From positions 1 to 57,113 of the forward strand of contig JAHEBO010000013.1 of NCBI GenBank assembly GCA_024642215.1: 57,113 nucleotides of DNA, in the 5' to 3' direction. The notes beneath the pieces were generated by a model. That model saw nothing but the letters and a program-made list of their open reading frames with translations, made no database searches and was not told where the DNA came from. This stretch comes from Limnohabitans sp. (GTDB lineage: Bacteria > Pseudomonadota > Gammaproteobacteria > Burkholderiales > Burkholderiaceae_C). The position numbers and the translations under genes are program-made. The first letter of the stretch is position 1; every line of letters begins with the position of its first letter. This document shows positions 1 through 7,569 of the stretch, piece by piece.

Positions 1-1149
1 TCCAGCATGGGCCGCGAGCAAGGTTGGTTGGCCGAGCACATGCTCATTTTGGGCGTGACCAATCCTCAAGGCAAAAAGTACCACGTGGCTGCGGCATTCC
101 CCAGCGCTTGCGGCAAAACCAATTTCTCGATGTTGGTGCCGCCCGAAGGTTTCAATGGCTGGAAAGTCACCACCATCGGCGACGACATCGCTTGGATCAA
201 ACCTCAAGCCAACGGCAAGATGATGGCCATCAACCCCGAAGCCGGTTACTTTGGCGTGGCCCCTGGTACCAACCACCACACCAACCCCAACTGCATGGCC
301 AGCTTGGACAAAAACGTCATCTTCACCAATGTGGCTTTGACTGATGACGGCGACGTCTGGTGGGAGGGCATGGACAAAGACACCGGCAAGGTGCCCGATC
401 ACTTGATCGACTGGCAAGGCAAAGACTGGTCCCCCCAGATTGCCAAAGACACCGGCGCCAAAGCGGCTCACCCCAACGCACGCTTTACCGTGGCGGCCAC
501 CAACAACCCCGCACTCGACCCCGCATGGGACGATGCTGCAGGCGTGGCCATCGACGCATTCATCTTCGGCGGTCGCCGCTCAACCACCGTGCCTTTGGTC
601 ACAGAAGCACGCAACTGGACCGAAGGCGTTTACATGGCCGCCACCATGGGCTCTGAAACCACCGCAGCCGCCTTTGGCGCGCAAGGCGTGGTGCGTCGCG
701 ATCCTTTTGCCATGTTGCCTTTCTGCGGCTACAACATGAGCGACTACTTCCAACACTGGTTGGACGTGGGCGCCAAAATTGAAGCCGGCGGCCACAAGTT
801 GCCCAGCATTTACTGCGTCAACTGGTTCCGCAAAGACGAAGCGGGCAAGTTTGTCTGGCCCGGTTATGGCGACAACATGCGCGTTTTGAAATGGATGATC
901 GACCGCTTGGAAGGTCAGGCCCAAGGTCAGGAAACCATGTTTGGCGTCACGCCCACTTATGGCGAATTGAACTGGACCGGTTTGAACTTCACAGCCGATC
1001 AGTTCAAAACTGTGACCAGCATCGACAAAGCGGCATGGCAACAAGAGTTGCAATTGCACACCACACACTTTGAGCAGTTGGCCTACAACATGCCCAAAGC
1101 CTTGCTCGAGACCAAAGCAGCGTTGGAACAGCGCTTAGCTGCAATCTGA
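1..1149 (+). CDS. pckG: phosphoenolpyruvate carboxykinase (GTP), 3' part
   Basis: GTP-dependent PEP carboxykinase interconverts oxaloacetate and phosphoenolpyruvate in the cytoplasm, the entry to gluconeogenesis from C4 acids. The reading frame is open from base 1, so the gene runs in from outside; about 382 C-terminal residues of a roughly 600-620-residue family are present. Visible are the conserved block ending [12 protein letters not shown], the P-loop PSACGKTN with the active-site cysteine, the metal-site stretch [10 protein letters not shown] and the guanine-pocket region further on. The ATG at base 7 is an internal methionine, not the true start. No terminator separates it from the exporter gene 23 bases downstream, so co-transcription is possible. 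Confidence 0.96.
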   Translation, partial: SSMGREQGWLAEHMLILGVTNPQGKKYHVAAAFPSACGKTNFSMLVPPEGFNGWKVTTIGDDIAWIKPQANGKMMAINPEAGYFGVAPGTNHHTNPNCMASLDKNVIFTNVALTDDGDVWWEGMDKDTGKVPDHLIDWQGKDWSPQIAKDTGAKAAHPNARFTVAATNNPALDPAWDDAAGVAIDAFIFGGRRSTTVPLVTEARNWTEGVYMAATMGSETTAAAFGAQGVVRRDPFAMLPFCGYNMSDYFQHWLDVGAKIEAGGHKLPSIYCVNWFRKDEAGKFVWPGYGDNMRVLKWMIDRLEGQAQGQETMFGVTPTYGELNWTGLNFTADQFKTVTSIDKAAWQQELQLHTTHFEQLAYNMPKALLETKAALEQRLAAI

Positions 1150-1172
1150 CAAACGCTGCCTCGCGCCAAAAG

Positions 1173-2054
1173 TTGGCGCAAACTTTGTTGTGGTTCACAC
1201 CGGCCATGTGGTCGGTGAACTACGTTGTTGCCCGAACCGCGCCAGGCATCATCAGCCCGCATGTGCTTGCACTGGGTCGCTGGTTCTTGGCCGGTCTCAT
1301 CTTGGCCTTTATCTCGCGATCTGAGCTTTGGCGGGAACGGCAAAGCACACTCAAAGTTTGGCCGCAGTACCTTGCCTTAGGCAGTTTGGGCATGCTCATT
1401 TGCGGCGCTTGGGTTTACTGGGCGGCCGAGACCACCACCGCCATCAACATCGCATTGATCTATGCGGCATCGCCTGTGCTGATCACTTTGGGCGCCGTCA
1501 TGGGTCTCAAAGAGCGCTTTTCTTGGCGCCAAGGATGGGGGGTTGTCCTGGCCCTGCTGGGCGTCTTGCATGTGGTCGTCAAAGGCCAATGGGCAGCCTT
1601 GTCGCAGGTGATCTGGGTGCTGGGGGATGGCCTGATTGTGATCGCCATGGTGTCCTGGGCAGCCTATGCCTTGCTACTGAAAAAGTGGTCAAGCCCCTTA
1701 AGTTCAACCGCCCGTTTGGCAGCCACCTGCTTGGGGGGTAGCTTGGTATTGCTGCCCTTTGCCCTGATGGAATGGTGGACCACTGTGCATGCAGAGTGGA
1801 GCGGCATGGCCATCATTCTTGTCGTCGTTGCAGCAGTTTTTCCAGGAGTGGGCGCTTACTGGGCTTATAGTTTTTGCCAAAAAACACTGGGGGCCAGCCG
1901 TGTCGCGGCCAGCTTGTACATGGGGCCTTTGTATGGCAGTTTGGTGGCCTGGCTGTTCTTGGGTGAAAGCTTGGGATGGCACCATGCAATTGGCGCGGCC
2001 ATGATCTTGCCAGGCATTTACTTGGCATCACAAAAAGCGCCAACTCAGGACTGA
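1173..2054 (+). CDS. EamA/DMT-family transporter
   Basis: Inner-membrane carrier of the drug/metabolite transporter superfamily, usually exporting amino acids or small metabolites; the substrate cannot be read from sequence. The 293 residues form about ten hydrophobic segments arranged as two EamA repeats, the second ending in the typical block GPLYGSLVAWLFLGESLGW. The start is uncertain: TTG at 1173 is the earliest start that gives a normal first helix but has no good ribosome site, and the frame stays open upstream into pckG. It lies 23 bases after pckG and is followed by a strong hairpin terminator. Confidence 0.88.
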   Translation: MAQTLLWFTPAMWSVNYVVARTAPGIISPHVLALGRWFLAGLILAFISRSELWRERQSTLKVWPQYLALGSLGMLICGAWVYWAAETTTAINIALIYAASPVLITLGAVMGLKERFSWRQGWGVVLALLGVLHVVVKGQWAALSQVIWVLGDGLIVIAMVSWAAYALLLKKWSSPLSSTARLAATCLGGSLVLLPFALMEWWTTVHAEWSGMAIILVVVAAVFPGVGAYWAYSFCQKTLGASRVAASLYMGPLYGSLVAWLFLGESLGWHHAIGAAMILPGIYLASQKAPTQD

Positions 2055-2066
2055 TGCTGGAAGACA

Positions 2067-2096
2067 TGAAAAAACCTCCCGAAGGAGGTTTGTCTT
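2067..2096. terminator. bidirectional rho-independent terminator
   Basis: An 8-bp stem (AAACCTCC at 2072-2079 with GGAGGTTT at 2084-2091) sits between two convergent genes. Read on the minus strand the loop is TTCG closed by C-G and is followed by six T, a very stable form that suits the minus-strand gene at 2138. On the plus strand the tail is TGTCTT, weaker, serving the exporter. Confidence 0.88.
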
Positions 2097-2137
2097 AGGG
2101 CTCAATGTCCAGCAAGGCTGGACACAGACTGGCCAGA

Positions 2138-2632
2138 TTAAATGTAGAACTGACGCTGGCGCAACAAGCGAGACACACGACGTTGTGTGCTGCTTTCGCC
2201 CAACAATGTTTCTTCATCGCTGCGTGACATGGCAATTTGAAGCTCAGACATCAAGCGCGCATCTGTTTGTGCAATGGCCCAGAGACGCTCGTCAGAGCGG
2301 CGTTGCGCCATTTTGGCAGCCCAGCTGTCCAGACCCGATTTCAACTGAACGGCGACAGTTTTAGAAACACCGGCAAACAAGCCAACCGCTGCAAAGACAA
2401 CAGCCCAGAGCGCCACCCAAGCAGCCAACAAATGACCTTCCGCCCATGTGTCGATCATTTGATCCGCCACCACAATGAAAGCGGCCACCACAGCAGCCAA
2501 CAACATGATGGCCAATGTGCGTGTGGGGCTGAACGTGTCGCTCAGGCGTTTGAAGTTGTTCACGACTTTTTCAGCGCGATCAACACCAGGGTGAGTCAGG
2601 GGGTACTCTAAGTGAACAAAATTGTGGTTCAT
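2138..2632 (-). CDS. small membrane protein of unknown function
   Basis: A 164-residue protein I do not recognise. Residues about 1-35 are soluble and end in a TFSPTRT stretch; two hydrophobic segments follow (about 38-58 and 70-92), then a charged C-terminal half with many Arg/Ser/Glu (SRSDEETLLGESS, RRVSRLLRQRQ). The start at 2632 is well supported by GAGGAAA seven bases upstream. It is divergent from the LysR gene. An inner-membrane location with a cytoplasmic tail is inferred from the hydrophobicity only; no enzymatic motif is visible. Confidence 0.75.
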   Translation of the reverse strand: MNHNFVHLEYPLTHPGVDRAEKVVNNFKRLSDTFSPTRTLAIMLLAAVVAAFIVVADQMIDTWAEGHLLAAWVALWAVVFAAVGLFAGVSKTVAVQLKSGLDSWAAKMAQRRSDERLWAIAQTDARLMSELQIAMSRSDEETLLGESSTQRRVSRLLRQRQFYI

Positions 2633-2777
2633 GACATTTCCTCTTCGCGAAATTGTGGGTTTCAGCGGCCTGTCTGTGATGAAAAACTCATCTTTCAGCT
2701 GACCATGGGTTGAATATTAGGGTTTACTCTGATATTGTTCAACTTTATATTCATGATGCCCATCATTCACAACAGAA

Positions 2778-3752
2778 ATGATTGAAGCCATACAAACCAA
2801 TTTCCGCACGCTGGACCTGAATCTTCTTCGGGTCTTTGACGAAGTCATGGCCGAGCGCAGCCTCACCAAAGCCGCTCGCAATTTGTCCATCACCCAACCG
2901 GCGGTGAGCAATGCCCTGCGTCGATTGCGCGAAACACTGGGCGATGATTTGGTGCGGCGAGAAGGTCACGGGATCACGCCCACACCCTTTGCATTGACGC
3001 TTTGGCCCAACGTCAGAGAAGCACTGGACCAGTTGCAATCGGCTTTGGTGCCGCAACACTTTGTCCCTAGCCAAGCGCGTAATTCATTTGTGTTGGCCAT
3101 GGCCGATGCCACTGCGGCAGAATTGATGGGTGGCCTGGCGCAGGAACTTGAGCACCATGCGCCCAATATTTCCATCCGTGTTTTGCCCCTCACCACACGC
3201 GACCCCAGAGCCTTGCTGGAAAATGAGGGGGTCGATATGGCGCTGGGTTACTTTCCTGCTGTCTTGGCCGACTTAACGGCCAGAGCCCAAGGGGGTGAGG
3301 CCATGGCCTTTGAACATCATCGTTTGTATGATGGTGAGTATGTGTGTGTGATGCGCAAAGGTCATCCCTTGGCACAAGAGAACATCAGCTTGGAAAATTT
3401 TTGCAATGCGCGCCACTTGTTGGTGAGCTTTTCCGGCAGGCCTTACGGTTTCATAGACGAAGCTTTGGCATCGATTGGCAAACAACGACGTGTAGTGATG
3501 ACCGTCAATCAATTTTTCACAGCGGGCCGCATGGTGGTGAACTCTGATTTGCTCACAGTTTTGCCGCGTCACTTCGTGCCCACCACGGGTATTTCAGATG
3601 AGTTTTATTTGTGCAATTTGCCGTTCAAGGTACCCACCTTGCACGTGGATGCCTTGTGGCATCGACGCAAACATGCGCAAAGTGACCATGTGTGGTTACG
3701 CGACGTGCTGATCAACATTGCACACGATGTGTTCAAAGGTCAGGCCCGATGA
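2778..3752 (+). CDS. LysR-family transcriptional regulator
   Basis: A 324-residue DNA-binding regulator. The N-terminal winged helix-turn-helix (about residues 10-70) contains the family signature, LTKAARNLSITQPAVSNALRRL, split here as SLTKAARNL and ITQPAVSNALRRL; the rest is the co-inducer-binding domain. The opening TLDLNLLRVFDEVM is typical of the NodD/LeuO-like branch. Its stop overlaps the start of the downstream metallophosphoesterase (ATGA), so the two are translationally coupled, while the small membrane protein is divergent and a possible target. The ATG at 2778 has no clear Shine-Dalgarno. The effector is unknown. Confidence 0.92.
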   Translation: MIEAIQTNFRTLDLNLLRVFDEVMAERSLTKAARNLSITQPAVSNALRRLRETLGDDLVRREGHGITPTPFALTLWPNVREALDQLQSALVPQHFVPSQARNSFVLAMADATAAELMGGLAQELEHHAPNISIRVLPLTTRDPRALLENEGVDMALGYFPAVLADLTARAQGGEAMAFEHHRLYDGEYVCVMRKGHPLAQENISLENFCNARHLLVSFSGRPYGFIDEALASIGKQRRVVMTVNQFFTAGRMVVNSDLLTVLPRHFVPTTGISDEFYLCNLPFKVPTLHVDALWHRRKHAQSDHVWLRDVLINIAHDVFKGQAR

Positions 3753-4579
3753 TGAACATTCAATTGCTGTCAGACCTTCACCTGGAAACACATCCCCATT
3801 TTGTGCCTGAGTTTGCGCCGTCGGCCGATGTGTTGATCTTGGCGGGTGACATTGGGTCTTATCAACCAGGCTCCATGCTGGTCAACCAACACGACACCGA
3901 TTTTGGTTTGTCACGCTTCTCACCTCGCAAAGATTTGGCCGCCTGGCCTGTGCCTGTTTTTTTCGTGCCCGGCAATCATGAATACGACGGCATGCCCTTT
4001 GAAGAAGCACATTTGCGTTTGCAAGAAACGTGTGAGCGCTTGCAGATCACCTGGTTACATCAGCGCGTCTTGATGGTGATGGGTGTGCGTCTGATCGGTT
4101 GCACTTTGTGGAGTGATTTTGAAGCCTTGGTACCGCAGCAAGGGCCGCTGACACAACAACTCAAAGCACGCGAAAAAGCCGAACGCGCTGCCAATTTTTA
4201 TTTGCGAAAAACCGGCACCACGTTTCAGGGTGCACCTTTTTTGTCGGACGCTGTCAGAGCACAAGCACACGCAGATCAAGCATGGCTCGCTGACGCTTTG
4301 TCCGTGCCATTTGATGGCCCTACTGTGGTGGTGACACACTTTGCACCCACCTTGAAAAGTGCAGATCCACGTTACGGTTTAACACCCGGAACAGCCGGTT
4401 TTTGCAATGGCTTGGATCACCTGTTGCCCAAGGCTAACTTGTGGCTGCACGGCCATTTACATTGTGCACACGACTATGTGCACCAAGGCTGTCGAGTGGT
4501 GGCCAACCCTTTAGGGTATGCGCGCAAAAATGAGCAGCTTGGCTTTGAGGCACAGAAAATTCTGCACGCGGGTGCTTGA
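3749..4579 (+). CDS. metallophosphoesterase
   Basis: Calcineurin-like metal-dependent phosphoesterase, 276 residues, cytoplasmic. Metal-ligand motifs appear in order: SDLHLE near the N-terminus, LAGDIGS, PGNHEYD, VVVTHFAPT and LHGHLHCAHDY. These are the five blocks of the family (DxH, GDxxD-like, GNHE, H, GHxH). The chosen start at 3749 (ATGATG) overlaps the LysR stop; an upstream in-frame start lies inside lysR and is unlikely. The substrate (phosphomonoester, phosphodiester or nucleotide) cannot be told. It ends ten bases before the 3' end of the convergent tetR gene, without a visible terminator. Confidence 0.9.
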   Translation: MMNIQLLSDLHLETHPHFVPEFAPSADVLILAGDIGSYQPGSMLVNQHDTDFGLSRFSPRKDLAAWPVPVFFVPGNHEYDGMPFEEAHLRLQETCERLQITWLHQRVLMVMGVRLIGCTLWSDFEALVPQQGPLTQQLKAREKAERAANFYLRKTGTTFQGAPFLSDAVRAQAHADQAWLADALSVPFDGPTVVVTHFAPTLKSADPRYGLTPGTAGFCNGLDHLLPKANLWLHGHLHCAHDYVHQGCRVVANPLGYARKNEQLGFEAQKILHAGA

Positions 4580-4588
4580 ACAAGCGTC

Positions 4589-5236
4589 TCAGTTTGAGCG
4601 CGCGCTCAGACCTGCAAAGCAGGTGGTCATGATGATGTCAACGATCTCTTCATCGGTATGAAGCTCACTCATTTTCAAAAACTCCACCACAGGATCACAA
4701 GCTCTTGCATACACCGTATAGAGCACCGCTAAGGGTGGCAATGCCGAATTGATGAAGCCCTCTTGCTGCGCTTGAACAATCCAGCTGCCAAGCAAATCGC
4801 TGACCTTCATCAAACCATCCATATAAGGCCTGCTGGCCATCAAGCTGGCGCGCAAACTGGAGTTTTGACTGGGCAGCGTTGGCATTTCGCCAGCCAGTTT
4901 CAACTGCAAGACCCAGCGCGTGGTGGTCATGAGTTTGTTCAAGGACACACATTGCGTGCTGCCAGGATCTTCTGCTTGGTTCAAGTCCGCTAAAAATGCT
5001 TGCGCCTTTTGCATGGCTTGAACCATGGCAGCACACGCCAGTTCTTCTTTGCTGCTGAAGTGTTTGTAAAGGCTGGCCTTGGCAATGCCCACCTCGGCAG
5101 CCACTTCATCCACCGTCATGGCATCAAAGCCTTTTTCAGACAGGAGCCGGTTGACCGAGGCCGTGATGGCCTGTTCCCTGGCTTCGAGCATTTGAGCTTT
5201 GAATGATTTTTTAAGCGGCGCAGTGGCGGTGTTCAT
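4589..5236 (-). CDS. TetR-family transcriptional regulator
   Basis: A 215-residue repressor. The DNA-binding helix-turn-helix is at about residues 18-65 (MTVDEVAAEVGIAKASLYKH followed by FSSKEEL), with a variable ligand-binding C-terminal domain. It is divergent from the PhoD-like phosphatase gene. The 78-base gap carries a perfect inverted repeat GTTCAC-N5-GTGAAC starting 19 bases from the tetR start, which is the expected place for an autoregulatory operator. Ligand unknown; the C-terminal domain resembles regulators of lipid or drug responses only in general shape. Confidence 0.92.
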   Translation of the reverse strand: MNTATAPLKKSFKAQMLEAREQAITASVNRLLSEKGFDAMTVDEVAAEVGIAKASLYKHFSSKEELACAAMVQAMQKAQAFLADLNQAEDPGSTQCVSLNKLMTTTRWVLQLKLAGEMPTLPSQNSSLRASLMASRPYMDGLMKVSDLLGSWIVQAQQEGFINSALPPLAVLYTVYARACDPVVEFLKMSELHTDEEIVDIIMTTCFAGLSARSN

Positions 5237-5254
5237 GGGCTCATTTTAGCGAAG

Positions 5255-5271
5255 GTTCACACCATGTGAAC
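5255..5271. promoter_or_regulatory. putative TetR operator
   Basis: GTTCAC-ACCAT-GTGAAC is a perfect 6+6 inverted repeat of 17 bases, the usual size of a TetR-dimer site. It lies between tetR and the divergent phosphatase gene. A second perfect palindrome, ACTGATCAGT (5270-5279), overlaps its right edge, so two dimers or two different proteins could bind. Confidence 0.6.
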
Positions 5272-5314
5272 TGATCAGTCATAAAATATCCAGGCCGTAC
5301 AAATTTGTTTTTTC

Positions 5315-6427
5315 ATGACCGACTCACAGAATAGGATGCCATCGATGGACCGCAGACAAATGCTTCAAACGAGTGTGTATGGCGCCTTGCTTTCTGGCCT
5401 TGGCGCATGCGCCAACACGCCATCCCTATCGGCGCAAGTCTCCAGCAAAATTCCGTCATGGCCGGCGCACATCCAAAAAATCGCATTTGGCTCTTGCATT
5501 GATCAAAATAGGTCGCAACCCATCTGGCAAGCCATCTTGGCCAACCAACCCGACTTGTTCATATTTGGTGGCGACAATGTTTACGCCAGCAGCCAGCCTT
5601 GGCAACTGAGCAACCTAGAAAAAGCTTACGCCACCCAGGCGGCCCAAACTGGATTTGCACAACTTCGCAGCAGCGTCGCGCATGTGGCCATATGGGATGA
5701 CCACGACATGGGCCTGAACGACGGCGGTGCCGAGTTTCCACACAAGTTGGCCTCAAAAAATGCCTTCCTCGATTTTTGGCGCTTACCGGCGGATGATCCA
5801 CGGCGCACTCGAGAAGGCCTGTATCACGCCATGACATTTGGCAAAGAAGGACAACGCGTTCAAGTCATCTTGCTCGATACGCGCTCGTTTCGTTCAACGC
5901 CACTGAAGACCGACCAACGTGATGCACCTGGCAAAGAACGCTACGTGCCCGATACAAACCCGTCCAAAACCATGTTGGGCCAAGCCCAATGGCAATGGCT
6001 TGAACAACAGTTGCGTGAGCCGGCTGACTTGCGTTTCATCGTTTCGGGCGTGCAAGTGGTGGTGGAAGGGCACGGCTGGGAAGGCTGGAACAACTTTCCT
6101 TTGGAACAAGAAAAGTTGCGACAACTCATTCAAAGCACCCGTGCCAAGGGCGTGGTTTTCTTGTCTGGCGATCGCCACATTGGGGCCCTCTACAAAAGCC
6201 CATCTGCCAACAGTTACCCTCTCTATGAATTAACCTCCAGTGGCATGACGCATGCATGGCAAACGGCCAAGGAAGCTGGCCCCAATCGAATCGGTGACCT
6301 GGTGACACAAAACCACTTCGCCTTGATCGAACTGGACTGGCCAAAAAGGCAAGTGATTTGGGGCTTCAAAAACACCGACGGCGAATGGTTGCGAAAAGAA
6401 AGCATTGCATTGTCAGAATTGCAATAA
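5315..6427 (+). CDS. PhoD-like alkaline phosphatase, Tat-exported lipoprotein
   Basis: A 370-residue metallophosphatase of the PhoD family. The N-terminus carries a twin-arginine motif DRRQML, a hydrophobic core and a lipobox LGAC, so it is probably exported folded by Tat and lipid-anchored. Family blocks: FGSCIDQNR, FGGDNVYA, WDDHDMGLNDGG, DTRSFR, SGDRHIG. Three in-frame ATGs compete: 5315, 5336 and 5345; AGGA eight bases before 5345 favours that one, which would begin MDRRQMLQ. It is divergent from tetR across a clear operator and is its likely target. A phosphodiesterase rather than monoesterase activity is possible. Confidence 0.88.
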   Translation: MTDSQNRMPSMDRRQMLQTSVYGALLSGLGACANTPSLSAQVSSKIPSWPAHIQKIAFGSCIDQNRSQPIWQAILANQPDLFIFGGDNVYASSQPWQLSNLEKAYATQAAQTGFAQLRSSVAHVAIWDDHDMGLNDGGAEFPHKLASKNAFLDFWRLPADDPRRTREGLYHAMTFGKEGQRVQVILLDTRSFRSTPLKTDQRDAPGKERYVPDTNPSKTMLGQAQWQWLEQQLREPADLRFIVSGVQVVVEGHGWEGWNNFPLEQEKLRQLIQSTRAKGVVFLSGDRHIGALYKSPSANSYPLYELTSSGMTHAWQTAKEAGPNRIGDLVTQNHFALIELDWPKRQVIWGFKNTDGEWLRKESIALSELQ

Positions 6428-6515
6428 AAACAAAGTCATTCACAAAGCCCGATAATCTCGGTTTTGATTTTTAATTAACGCACGACCGGTTCGTGACATT
6501 TCGCGGAGTACAAAC

Positions 6516-7499
6516 ATGCAAACCCCACCCATGATTCAAAGCGGCGCCGTTGCATACGGCTTGGCCACCATCGCCAAAGACGGCACTGTTTTAGACACTT
6601 GGTATCCAGCGCCTCAGTTGGCTGAAGGCGTCAAAGAAAACGGCAGCCAAGTATTGAGCGACGCTGATGTGCGCACGCACTTGGGCGAGTCCTTCATCAA
6701 AGCACTGGGCACTTGCGAGTTGCGCGGCGTGAACGTGGTCGCTGTTAAAACCAGCATCGCCACATTGGCCGAGCCCCCCAAAGACACACACGATGTGTTT
6801 TTGCGTTTGCATTTGCTCAGCCACCGTTTGGTCAAGCCACACCAAGCCAACGTCACAGGTATCTTTGGCTTGTTGGCCAATGTGGCTTGGACCTCCATGG
6901 GCCCTTGCCCACTGGATCAATTGCAAGACGCACGCTTGCGCGCACGCGCAGCACGCGTGGTGTTTGACGTCAAGGCGGTGGACAAGTTCCCCTACATGAC
7001 CGACTACGTGGTGCCTTCTGGTGTTCGCATCGCCAACGTGGACCGCGTGCGCTTGGGTGCGCATTTGGCCTCTGGCACCACCGTCATGCACGAAGGTTTC
7101 TGCAACTTCAACGCAGGCACTTTAGGCGCCTCCATGGTGGAAGGCCGTATCAGTGCGGGCGTGTTGGTCGACGATCAAAGCGATGTGGGTGGTGGTGCTT
7201 CTATCATGGGCACCTTGTCGGGTGGTGGCAAAGAAGTCATCTCTGTGGGCAAACGTTGCTTGTTGGGTGCCAACTCTGGCATTGGCATTTCATTGGGCGA
7301 CGATTGCGTGGTGGAAGCGGGTTGCTATGTGACCGGCGGCACACGTGTGAAGATGCCCGATGGCAGCATTGTGAAAGCGCGCGAACTCTCGGGTCGCAAC
7401 GGCATCTTGTTCCGCCGCGATTCACAAACCGGTGCGGTGCAAGTAATTCCTCGCACTGAGAGCTGGGGCAGCTTGAACGCCGACTTGCACAAAAACTGA
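6516..7499 (+). CDS. dapD: tetrahydrodipicolinate N-succinyltransferase, long type
   Basis: Transfers succinyl from succinyl-CoA to tetrahydrodipicolinate in the succinylase branch of lysine/diaminopimelate synthesis. The 327 residues match the long DapD form known from Pseudomonas and actinobacteria, not the 274-residue enterobacterial form: conserved blocks are LRLHLLSHRLVKPH, VDKFPYMTDYVVP, GTTVMHEGFCNFNAG and IMGTLSGGGKEVISVG. The C-terminal half is a left-handed beta-helix of hexapeptide repeats (roughly residues 165-285). CGGAG lies ten bases before the ATG. A strong terminator follows. No other lysine genes are nearby. Confidence 0.92.
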   Translation: MQTPPMIQSGAVAYGLATIAKDGTVLDTWYPAPQLAEGVKENGSQVLSDADVRTHLGESFIKALGTCELRGVNVVAVKTSIATLAEPPKDTHDVFLRLHLLSHRLVKPHQANVTGIFGLLANVAWTSMGPCPLDQLQDARLRARAARVVFDVKAVDKFPYMTDYVVPSGVRIANVDRVRLGAHLASGTTVMHEGFCNFNAGTLGASMVEGRISAGVLVDDQSDVGGGASIMGTLSGGGKEVISVGKRCLLGANSGIGISLGDDCVVEAGCYVTGGTRVKMPDGSIVKARELSGRNGILFRRDSQTGAVQVIPRTESWGSLNADLHKN

Positions 7500-7537
7500 A
7501 TTTGAATTTGCGCTTCATGCGCTGTTCGACGCCGCTC

Positions 7538-7569
7538 AAAGCCAGTGTGTTCCCACACTGGCTTTTTTT
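7538..7569 (+). terminator. rho-independent terminator after dapD
   Basis: A 12-bp stem, AAAGCCAGTGTG with CACACTGGCTTT, loop TTCC at 7550-7553, followed by a run of seven T (7563-7569). The last bases coincide with the stop codon of the convergent aacS gene; on the minus strand the T tail is poor. Confidence 0.93.

Noticed and set aside
2714-2751. Three ATATT direct repeats before the lysR gene as operator
   Set aside because: Spacing is uneven (18 and 15 bases) and AT-rich promoter DNA explains them; no clear T-N11-A symmetry.
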